A stretch of DNA of 5,871 nucleotides from Spirochaetia bacterium (GTDB lineage: Bacteria; Spirochaetota; UBA4802; UBA5550). This document shows positions 1 through 5,116 of this stretch, piece by piece. Location of the stretch: NCBI GenBank assembly GCA_031289575.1, contig JAITPE010000219.1:1-5871 (forward strand), given 5' to 3'. The notes under the pieces were generated by a model. The model worked only from the letters and a program-made list of their open reading frames with translations, searched no databases and was not told where the DNA came from. Numbering within the stretch: position 1 is the first letter of the stretch; every line of letters starts with the position of its first letter. The position numbers and the translations under genes are program-made.

Positions 1-22
1 TGATAATTTGTGTTCCATTCCG

Positions 23-52
23 CGCCGCCGTTTCTAACGGCGGCGTTTTTTT
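23..52 (+). terminator. Rho-independent terminator of an upstream gene
   Basis: A perfect 10-bp GC-rich stem (23-32 pairing with 36-45) closes a 3-base TCT loop and is followed at once by seven T residues (46-52). This is a textbook intrinsic terminator for a + strand transcript entering from the left. The bases before the stem are not A-rich, so it should not work in the opposite direction. It separates the upstream gene, outside the window, from the operon that starts near 235. Confidence 0.93.
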
Positions 53-59
53 GAGGGCG

Positions 60-88
60 CTTGCAAGGGGCGACCCGTGCGGTCGCCC
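60..88. repeat. REP-like GC-rich inverted repeat
   Basis: A perfect 8-bp inverted repeat, GGGCGACC (68-75) and GGTCGCCC (81-88), encloses a 5-base loop, CGTGC. An 8-bp perfect palindrome, CTTGCAAG (60-67), sits directly against its left side. No T-run follows, so it is not a second intrinsic terminator. Intergenic palindromes with this kind of core occur as dispersed REP-like elements in many bacterial genomes, but only one copy is visible here, so its repeat nature is inferred. The remaining intergenic bases, about 89-199, show nothing I can name. Confidence 0.5.
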
Positions 89-199
89 GTCTGATTGCTT
101 GACGTTGCCTTCAATCCTATACATCCTTTAATCAAATAAATCCTAATTCAGACAATTTGCATTCGGCGATTCCCGCCCCTCTTTCAGCATGAAAAATTC

Positions 200-228
200 T
201 TGACACCATTATCATTTTTTCTTATAAA
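200..228 (+). promoter_or_regulatory. Sigma70-type promoter of the methyltransferase-aroA-aroH operon
   Basis: A perfect -35 box, TTGACA (200-205), and a near-consensus -10 box, TATAAA (223-228), are separated by exactly 17 bases. Transcription would begin near 235, giving a leader of only about 19 bases before the ATG at 254. An open reading frame can be extended back to a TTG inside the -35 box, but that codon lies upstream of the predicted transcript, which supports the downstream start. Confidence 0.85.
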
Positions 229-235
229 ACCATAT

Positions 236-242
236 AAGGGGG
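236..242 (+). promoter_or_regulatory. Ribosome binding site that decides the methyltransferase start
   Basis: AAGGGGG lies 11 bases upstream of the ATG at 254 and is the only purine-rich Shine-Dalgarno-like stretch nearby. Together with the promoter position it favours ATG 254 over the TTG at 200. It would lie almost at the very 5' end of the transcript. Confidence 0.65.
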
Positions 243-253
243 AATCCTGCGAT

Positions 254-1045
254 ATGAATGAAAGAATGGTTGATGTTCAAAGATTTCTGGAATACTGTTT
301 CCTTAAACAATATTATATAGAGCCGCCGGGACGGGCCGGGGCGAACAGCGCTCATCTCCTTGATGTTATAAATACATACAGCCCTGAGATAATCATAAAG
401 GCCGGAGTAGGGAGCGGCGCGCTGCTTGTGGAAATGGCGAAAACTACGAAATCACGGATTGTAGTCGTTGATCCATCCATTTCCATCATACGAAAATTTA
501 TTAAAAACTACGGCTCGGTTCCGGAAATAAAAGATATATCCTTTGTGGCCGGAGATTTTAACGGTTTCCCTATAGATTATTACGCGGCCGATATGATAAT
601 CGCTATTGATAATATAAGCTTTATAGAATCAAGTTCGGCGATTGATGAATTCCGCCGCGCGCTGCAGTTCGAGGGGATATTGTACATCTCCACTCCGGTT
701 CTAAGCACCGCCGACGAAGAAGGCGTGTTCGATGATTACATGCGCATGCTGTTTCCATTGCACAATGAGTTCTACATGGAGGATGAACTTAAAACAGTAA
801 TGGAACTCAATGAGTTCAATCTTGTGAAGGGCAATACCGAAAGTTTTTCGGAAACAGCCTCTGAGCAGGCTGCCTTTTTCGGCGGCCTGTATGATGACCG
901 TTCGAGTGAATGCGCCCAATTCATAGACTCCCGTCTCGGTCTCCTTGCCTCTTGTTACGGCTTTAATAACGGTTCCTTCAGCCTGCCGTATTACAGCGGC
1001 GTCTTTAGGCGCGTAAAAACGGATGATGTTTACGAAAAAAGATAG
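254..1045 (+). CDS. Class I SAM-dependent methyltransferase-like protein
   Basis: This is a 263-residue soluble protein with a Rossmann-type methyltransferase layout. Motif I is IIIKAGVGSGALL (46-58, matching the VLExGxGxG pattern). An acidic strand end, VVVDPS, has D73 where the SAM ribose is normally bound. Next come VAGDF (98-102, D101), a motif IV-like DMIIAIDNISFIE (113-125) and the strand GILYISTP (141-148) typical of the post-motif region. The C-terminal third (about 150-263) matches no family I recognise and may hold the substrate-binding part. The acidic residue before the glycine loop is Lys (K49), which is unusual and could mean weakened SAM binding or a divergent family. The gene is first in an operon with aroA, starting six bases after its stop, and aroH. 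That suggests a link to aromatic metabolism but does not show one. The substrate is unknown. The start was chosen from the promoter and ribosome binding site. Confidence 0.75.
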   Translation: MNERMVDVQRFLEYCFLKQYYIEPPGRAGANSAHLLDVINTYSPEIIIKAGVGSGALLVEMAKTTKSRIVVVDPSISIIRKFIKNYGSVPEIKDISFVAGDFNGFPIDYYAADMIIAIDNISFIESSSAIDEFRRALQFEGILYISTPVLSTADEEGVFDDYMRMLFPLHNEFYMEDELKTVMELNEFNLVKGNTESFSETASEQAAFFGGLYDDRSSECAQFIDSRLGLLASCYGFNNGSFSLPYYSGVFRRVKTDDVYEKR

Positions 1046-1051
1046 GTGTAT

Positions 1052-2329
1052 ATGAAATTCAAGGTCAACAAATCAAGCCTTAGCGGAACAATTCCGATTC
1101 CGGGATCAAAGTCTCACACAATACGGGCGCTCGCCTTCGCGCTTCTCGCGCGGGGAGAATCGCTCATTGAGCGCCCTCTGTTTTCAACAGATACCGAGTC
1201 GTGCCTTTCCATGATACAGCAGCTTGGCGCTAAAGTAAAAAAAGAGGGAGACAACTGGCGTGTTACCGGAACCGGCGGCAAGATTCTTGTTCCGGACGAT
1301 GTAATAGATGTCGGCAACTCCGGCACATCATTATATATAGGCATAGGGCTTGCCGCGCTCGCGGACGGTTCAACTGTTTTCACAGGGGATCATCAGATAC
1401 GCAGCCGTCCGTCGCAGAATCTCCTGCTGGCGATTAATCATCTCGGCGGCAATGCCTTTTCTACGCGGAAAAACGGAAAGCCGCCTGTTGTGGTGAGCGG
1501 ACCCATTGCCGGCGGCGGAACGACTCTCGAGGCGGTGACATCCCAGTACCTTTCATCGCTGCTCATTGCCCTTCCATGCGCGCCGAGAGATTCGGTCATT
1601 GATGTCACTAAGCTCAATGAGCAGCCCTATGTCGACATGACTATGGCATGGATGGAGAAACTCGGCGTATACTGTGAGAACCGCGACTACCGTCAGTTTC
1701 TCATAAAGGGCGGGCAAAGGTACCGCTCTTTCAGCGAGGCCATTCCGGCTGATTTTTCGGCGGCCGTTTTTTTCATGAGCGCCGCGGCCATTACCGGATC
1801 CGAGCTTGTTCTGGAAGGGCTTGATTACAATGATTCACAGGGCGACCGTGAGGTTGCCAATATATTAAAAAAAATGGGGGCCGATGTAAAGGTCGACAAA
1901 AGGCGCACAGTCATCAAGGGCAAAAAGCTTACAGGCGGAGTCTTTGACCTGAACGATATTCCGGATTCTCTGCCTTCGCTCGCGGTAGCCGCCTGTTTCG
2001 CCGAGGGCGAAACACGGCTTGTGAATGTGCCCCAGGCAAGGCTTAAGGAGACCGACAGAATAAGCGTGATGTGCGCCGAGCTTTCAAAGCTCGGCGCGGA
2101 CATACAAGAGCTTCCGGACGGTCTTGTGATAAAAGGAAAAAGCTCAGGATTGAGCGGAGGCCGCGTGAACGGGCACTATGACCACCGCGTTGTAATGGCT
2201 CTCGCGGTAGGGGGGCTTGCCTGCGAAGGCGGGCTTGAGGTTGATACTGCCGAGGCATCGGCCATTACGTTTCCTGATTTTTTTGATCTCATGAAAACAG
2301 CAGGGGCCGATATTACAAAGGAGGAATAG
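1052..2329 (+). CDS. aroA: 3-phosphoshikimate 1-carboxyvinyltransferase (EPSP synthase)
   Basis: This cytoplasmic enzyme transfers enolpyruvyl from PEP to shikimate-3-phosphate, the sixth step of the shikimate pathway. The 425 residues match the usual family length and contain both halves of the inside-out barrel. Visible motifs are PGSKS (17-21) with R25, GNSGT (88-92), IRSRP with R119, TSQYLSSLL (from 163), DFSAA, IPDSLPSLAV with the catalytic Asp equivalent D305, RLKETDRI (330-337; K332, E333, R336) and DHRVVMA (377-383; R379). Some normally conserved positions differ. The Arg-Pro of GNAGTAxRP is Tyr95-Ile96, the first Ser of the SSQ phosphate-binding motif is Thr163, and the position of E. 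coli Lys411 is Ile405. The start is ATG 1052, with a weak GATAGG five bases upstream; an in-frame GTG at 1046 (two residues longer) is possible. It lies between the methyltransferase and aroH in one operon. Confidence 0.95.
   Translation: MKFKVNKSSLSGTIPIPGSKSHTIRALAFALLARGESLIERPLFSTDTESCLSMIQQLGAKVKKEGDNWRVTGTGGKILVPDDVIDVGNSGTSLYIGIGLAALADGSTVFTGDHQIRSRPSQNLLLAINHLGGNAFSTRKNGKPPVVVSGPIAGGGTTLEAVTSQYLSSLLIALPCAPRDSVIDVTKLNEQPYVDMTMAWMEKLGVYCENRDYRQFLIKGGQRYRSFSEAIPADFSAAVFFMSAAAITGSELVLEGLDYNDSQGDREVANILKKMGADVKVDKRRTVIKGKKLTGGVFDLNDIPDSLPSLAVAACFAEGETRLVNVPQARLKETDRISVMCAELSKLGADIQELPDGLVIKGKSSGLSGGRVNGHYDHRVVMALAVGGLACEGGLEVDTAEASAITFPDFFDLMKTAGADITKEE
2317..2324 (+). promoter_or_regulatory. 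Strong ribosome binding site of aroH inside the end of aroA
   Basis: AAAGGAGG, a near-perfect Shine-Dalgarno sequence, is embedded in the last codons of aroA, 7 bases before the aroH ATG at 2332. It fixes the aroH start and suggests aroH is translated more strongly than aroA, whose own site is weak. Confidence 0.85.
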
Positions 2330-2331
2330 CC

Positions 2332-2697
2332 ATGCCTGTTCGCGGAATACGCGGGGCGACATCCGTTGAAAGCAACACAAAGGAAGAGATCTTTGCCAAA
2401 ACCGGGGAACTGCTCTCGCAGCTTATACAAAAAAACAGCATTGATGCGGAGGAGATAGCCTCGATAATATTTTCTGTTACCGACGATATAGATGAGGCCT
2501 TTCCGGCAGCCGCTGCCCGGCTTGCCGGCTTTGATTTTATTCCTCTTTTCGGCTGCCGCGAGATACCCGTAAAGGGAAGCGTCAGCGGGCTCATCCGCGT
2601 GCTGATACATATGAATACCGAAAAGAGCCAGCGAGAAATGCAGCATGTATATCTGCACAGAGCCGTTCAATTAAGGCCGGATATAGCTTCCCGATAG
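2332..2697 (+). CDS. aroH: Chorismate mutase, AroH type
   Basis: This enzyme rearranges chorismate to prephenate, the first committed step to phenylalanine and tyrosine. The 121 residues match the small trimeric AroH class typified by Bacillus subtilis, not the helical AroQ class. The N-terminus, VRGIRGATSVE (3-13), contains the Arg7 equivalent; R63, C75, R89 in GLIRVL, HVYL with Y107, and LRPD (114-117, R115) also align. The catalytic Glu78 equivalent appears to be E77, because the loop after C75 is one residue shorter (CREIPV against the Bacillus CMQEMDV). The protein ends soon after LRPD, slightly shorter than the Bacillus enzyme. It starts two bases after the aroA stop, with a strong Shine-Dalgarno site, so the two are almost certainly co-transcribed. 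A T-run follows the stop codon (2698-2703), but no convincing hairpin precedes it. Confidence 0.95.
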   Translation: MPVRGIRGATSVESNTKEEIFAKTGELLSQLIQKNSIDAEEIASIIFSVTDDIDEAFPAAAARLAGFDFIPLFGCREIPVKGSVSGLIRVLIHMNTEKSQREMQHVYLHRAVQLRPDIASR

Positions 2698-2754
2698 TTT
2701 TTTCCTTATATATGTCTCTTTTTTGGCCGACAATATGAACAGGAATTTTTTTTG

Positions 2755-2782
2755 TAGACAATTTTATTGTTTATTATATATT
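2755..2782 (+). promoter_or_regulatory. Candidate promoter of rnpB
   Basis: TAGACA (2755-2760) and TATATT (2777-2782), spaced by 16 bases, form a reasonable sigma70-type pair. The predicted start, near 2788, coincides with the 5' strand of RNase P RNA helix P1, which is good positional support. The region is very AT-rich, so other -10 choices overlap. A small inverted repeat, ACAAT-TTT-ATTGT (2758-2770), lies in the spacer; its role, if any, is unknown. Confidence 0.6.
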
Positions 2783-2785
2783 TTG

Positions 2786-3147
2786 GGATGAAACAAGGGG
2801 ACCATGCGGCCGCGCTTGCAGGCGGTATAACCGTCTGCGGTGAGGAAAGTCCGAACACCGCAGGGCAGGACGCCGGGTAACGCCCGGGCGCCGTGAGGCG
2901 ACGGAAAGTGCAACAGAAAATATACCGCCGCAAGGTAAGGGTGAAAAGGCGAGGCAAGAGCTCACCGCCCGGGGAGTAATCTCCGGGGCAGTGCAAACCC
3001 CGTCCGGTGCAAGACCAAGTAGTCAGCCGTTACGAGAGCTGCCCGCTCCATGGCTGAGGGTAGGTCGCGAAGATGTTTATGGCAACATAAGCGCAAGATA
3101 GATGGCCGCGCAAACAGAATTCGGCTTATGTTCCCCTTGTTTCATCC
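2786..3147 (+). ncRNA. rnpB: RNase P RNA (catalytic subunit, type A-like)
   Basis: This RNA cleaves the 5' leaders from pre-tRNAs together with the RnpA protein. All main conserved blocks are present. GAGGAAAGTCC is at 2842-2852 (5' part of the P4 core), followed by GAACACCGCAGGGCAG, GTGCAACAGAAA and GGTAAGGGTGAAAAGG. The GGGTAGG loop at 3058-3064 carries the GGU that pairs with tRNA CCA. AGATAGATGG is at 3096-3105 and ACAGAATTCGGCTTATG at 3114-3130. Helix P3 forms at 2818-2825/2831-2838. Hairpin 3077-3090 has a GCAA tetraloop, as expected for P18 docking into P8. P1 is a perfect 16-bp helix (2786-2801 with 3132-3147), and could extend by a few A-U pairs past a bulge. The length of about 362 bases is normal. 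Exact ends are inferred from P1. No open reading frame in this stretch should be called. Confidence 0.97.
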
Positions 3148-3167
3148 AAAACTATTGAGAGGCTTGT

Positions 3168-3494
3168 ATGAAAAAAATAATTATCAGTTTCTTGTTCATC
3201 GCGTTTGCCGGAACTTTTTGCGTCAATGCGCTCTTGGCCGAGTACGATGTCGCCGAGGTATATGTCTGCGCCGATACATCCTACACCGCCGAATTTGAGG
3301 CGAAGGTTCTTGTAAACCACAATGAAATTACAGTGGCTAGTTATTGTAAATGCGACCAGCTGCCGCCCGAAAATAAAGACAAGGTGAGAAAGGGGAAATG
3401 GCAAAAACAGGGATTCGAGTTCGAGTACGGAAGCTGTACTCCTCCCAAGGATAAGGTTTTCCGCTGCTTTTGCGTAGGAAAAACCGATTACTGA
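3168..3494 (+). CDS. Small secreted cysteine-rich protein of unknown function
   Basis: I do not recognise this 108-residue protein. It begins with a clear signal peptide: a Lys-Lys n-region, a hydrophobic core at about 4-19, and possible cleavage after VNA (21) or after ALLA (24). Cys18 lies in the leader but has no lipobox before it, so a lipoprotein is unlikely. The mature part is small, partly charged, and holds six cysteines: C34, a CKC pair (60, 62), C90 and a CFC pair (100, 102). An even number of cysteines in an exported protein suggests disulfides, while paired CxC motifs could also bind metal. A Lys-rich stretch (70-80) lies between the pairs. GAGAGG (3157-3162) is a fair ribosome binding site, five bases before the ATG. 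The gene starts 20 bases after the 3' end of rnpB and ends 10 bases before sppA, so co-transcription with sppA is likely. Confidence 0.8.
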   Translation: MKKIIISFLFIAFAGTFCVNALLAEYDVAEVYVCADTSYTAEFEAKVLVNHNEITVASYCKCDQLPPENKDKVRKGKWQKQGFEFEYGSCTPPKDKVFRCFCVGKTDY

Positions 3495-3504
3495 CAGGCA
3501 AAAA

Positions 3505-4467
3505 ATGGAAAAAAACAGAAAAATACTCATTTCTATCCTGTCTCTCTTTATTATGTGTCTTGTTATAGCCATGTTCGATATAAGCCTTCAGCTTAAAAGC
3601 GACAGCGGAGGCGGCGGGGATATCAATGTCCGGCCCATAAGCATGCGATCAATAAAGTTTGGGCCCGGAATCGGCGTTGTGAGAGTAGAGGGCGCGATCG
3701 AAATGGGGGCCAATCAGCTTGGTATCCGGAACGGGGCCGAGGCCGTTATCGGACGAATTGATGAGCTCATGTCTAATTCCGGTAATATCAAGGCAATCGT
3801 TTTAAGGATAAATTCACCGGGCGGAACCGTAGCCGCCACGCAGGAGATATACCAGAAATTATGGCAGGCCCGCAAAAAGAACATCCCGCTTGTGGCTTCT
3901 ATGGGAGATATAGCGGCCTCCGGCGGGTACTATATCGCGTCGGCCTGTAATGTTATTTACGCGAATTACGGAACGCTGACAGGTTCCATTGGAGTTATCG
4001 CGTATACCCCTAACATGAAAAAGCTGTTCGATAATGTTGGCATCAGGATGGATGTTATAAAGAGCGGCAGGTATAAGGACATCATGTCATCATGGCGCGA
4101 TATATCAGACGATGAAAGACGGCTCTTGCAGGAGATGATAAACTCAAGCTACAAGCGTTTCTTGAGCGATGTTTCGCTCGGACGCAATATCCCCATAGCG
4201 GAGCTTGAGCCGTATGCGGACGGCAGAATCGTAAACGGCGATATGGCAAAATCGTACAAGCTCATAGATGAGATCGGCGGTTTTGAGGAATCGCTTGCCA
4301 AAGCAAAAGAGCTTGCCGGTCTTTCGAGTGACGCGCCTGTATACGAAGAGACTGTTAATCCGTTTCATCAAATACTGCTTAATCTTGAGGGAGTCTTCAA
4401 GGGCGGAATTCTTGAAAAAGCGGCCTCGGCTGATTTCTACAGATTTGAGTACAGGTATGTGCAATGA
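3505..4467 (+). CDS. sppA: Signal peptide peptidase SppA, short form
   Basis: This membrane-anchored serine protease of peptidase family S49 degrades signal peptides left in the membrane after export. The 320 residues match the short, single-domain form (as in Bacillus subtilis) and not the long, two-domain E. coli enzyme. A basic N-terminus and a hydrophobic anchor (about 7-24) are followed by a Gly-rich linker (35-38) and the catalytic domain. INSPGG (102-107) fits the oxyanion-hole region. The nucleophile is S139 in DIAASGGYYIAS. The general base is K191 in KSGRYKDIMS, and its spacing from S139 matches the Ser147/Lys199 pair of the Bacillus enzyme. TGSIGV (159-164) is also typical. The ribosome binding site is weak (AGG, 3496-3498), which fits translation coupled to the preceding gene. 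The stop overlaps the next start as ATGA, so the Yip1-like gene is in the same operon. Confidence 0.95.
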   Translation: MEKNRKILISILSLFIMCLVIAMFDISLQLKSDSGGGGDINVRPISMRSIKFGPGIGVVRVEGAIEMGANQLGIRNGAEAVIGRIDELMSNSGNIKAIVLRINSPGGTVAATQEIYQKLWQARKKNIPLVASMGDIAASGGYYIASACNVIYANYGTLTGSIGVIAYTPNMKKLFDNVGIRMDVIKSGRYKDIMSSWRDISDDERRLLQEMINSSYKRFLSDVSLGRNIPIAELEPYADGRIVNGDMAKSYKLIDEIGGFEESLAKAKELAGLSSDAPVYEETVNPFHQILLNLEGVFKGGILEKAASADFYRFEYRYVQ

Positions 4468-5075
4468 ATCTTGAACATCTGAAATCTCTCAAATGGGCGG
4501 ATATACTGATATTCACACTCTTCGACCCAAGGGCAATGTTCAGGCACATCAGAGACACATCTTTTTCCATATACCCCACATTCTTGATTCCGGCAATGGT
4601 AACCATCTCCGAGATCGTTATACTCTATCTTCTCAAAGACAGCCGGTCTCTGGCCTATTACAGCTTCACTTACGGCTGGATTCTCAATTTCATATTTCTT
4701 TCGGTGACGGTAATAATAACAGCTTCTCTTATAGATATGGCCGGACAGTTCGCCGGGTTCAAGGGCAGCGGCAAGCGCCTTATAGCGCTTGTAAATCTTT
4801 CCCTGTTCCCCAAAATTTTTCTTTTGCCCTTTGTATATATTTTTTCTGTTATAGGTTTCGCTCCGGTCTTTTTCTATTGTTTGATTTCTTTCGGACTTTT
4901 TATATGGTCCGCTTTCATAGCGGTACTTGGCATATCGGAGATGCATGGAGCCGGTTTTGGAAAATCCCTGCTCGTTTATGTTTTTCCGTTTCTATTCTTT
5001 TTGATTACAGGTTTTTTCACATTTTTATTGTCGCTTATAGGTTTTTTTCAGTTGGTTTTCAGGGCGGTATCCTGA
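4464..5075 (+). CDS. Yip1-like multi-pass membrane protein
   Basis: This 203-residue protein is strongly hydrophobic, with about five membrane segments (roughly 39-58, 70-95, 106-132, 133-157 and 168-199). The N-terminal part contains FDPRAMFRHIRD (20-31), which resembles the motif preceding the first membrane helix of bacterial Yip1-domain proteins. Those proteins have conserved helices of this spacing but no settled role in bacteria. The start ATG overlaps the sppA stop (ATGA, 4464-4467), so translation is probably coupled to sppA. It could help membrane-protein quality control together with SppA, but that is inferred from position alone. The family call rests on the overall pattern and one short motif; a generic membrane protein remains possible. 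Another + strand frame is open across the same stretch, but its content is not protein-like. Confidence 0.72.
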   Translation: MNLEHLKSLKWADILIFTLFDPRAMFRHIRDTSFSIYPTFLIPAMVTISEIVILYLLKDSRSLAYYSFTYGWILNFIFLSVTVIITASLIDMAGQFAGFKGSGKRLIALVNLSLFPKIFLLPFVYIFSVIGFAPVFFYCLISFGLFIWSAFIAVLGISEMHGAGFGKSLLVYVFPFLFFLITGFFTFLLSLIGFFQLVFRAVS

Positions 5076-5116
5076 AAGGCCGATATTAAAAATAAAAATG
5101 GATATACGGGATTATA

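Noticed and set aside
68..100. A second intrinsic terminator formed by the GC-rich hairpin
   Set aside because: The stem is perfect but is followed by mixed sequence, not a T-run, and a strong terminator already lies just upstream.
2176..2670. A 164-codon open frame on the minus strand across aroA and aroH
   Set aside because: It lies opposite two clearly recognised genes, shows no domain or signal, and has no ribosome binding site. It is a by-product of their codon use.
2690..2760. An intrinsic terminator between aroH and rnpB
   Set aside because: Several T-runs are present, but I find no stable hairpin directly before any of them.
3168..3240. A lipoprotein signal ending at Cys18 of the small secreted protein
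   Set aside because: The residues before Cys18 are Gly-Thr-Phe, which do not form a lipobox. A normal signal peptide cleaved a few residues later fits better.
3050..3298. An 82-codon + strand frame starting inside rnpB
   Set aside because: It lies in conserved RNase P RNA and then overlaps the signal-peptide gene in another frame. The RNA explains the sequence.
4437..4946. A 169-codon minus-strand frame opposite the Yip1-like gene
   Set aside because: Its composition is rich in Tyr, Lys and Arg, as expected from the complement of a hydrophobic coding sequence, and it has no recognisable motif.
4493..5089. A 198-codon + strand frame overlapping the Yip1-like gene
   Set aside because: The overlapping frame at 4464 has coherent membrane helices and an ATGA coupling to sppA. 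This frame has an erratic composition and no domain.
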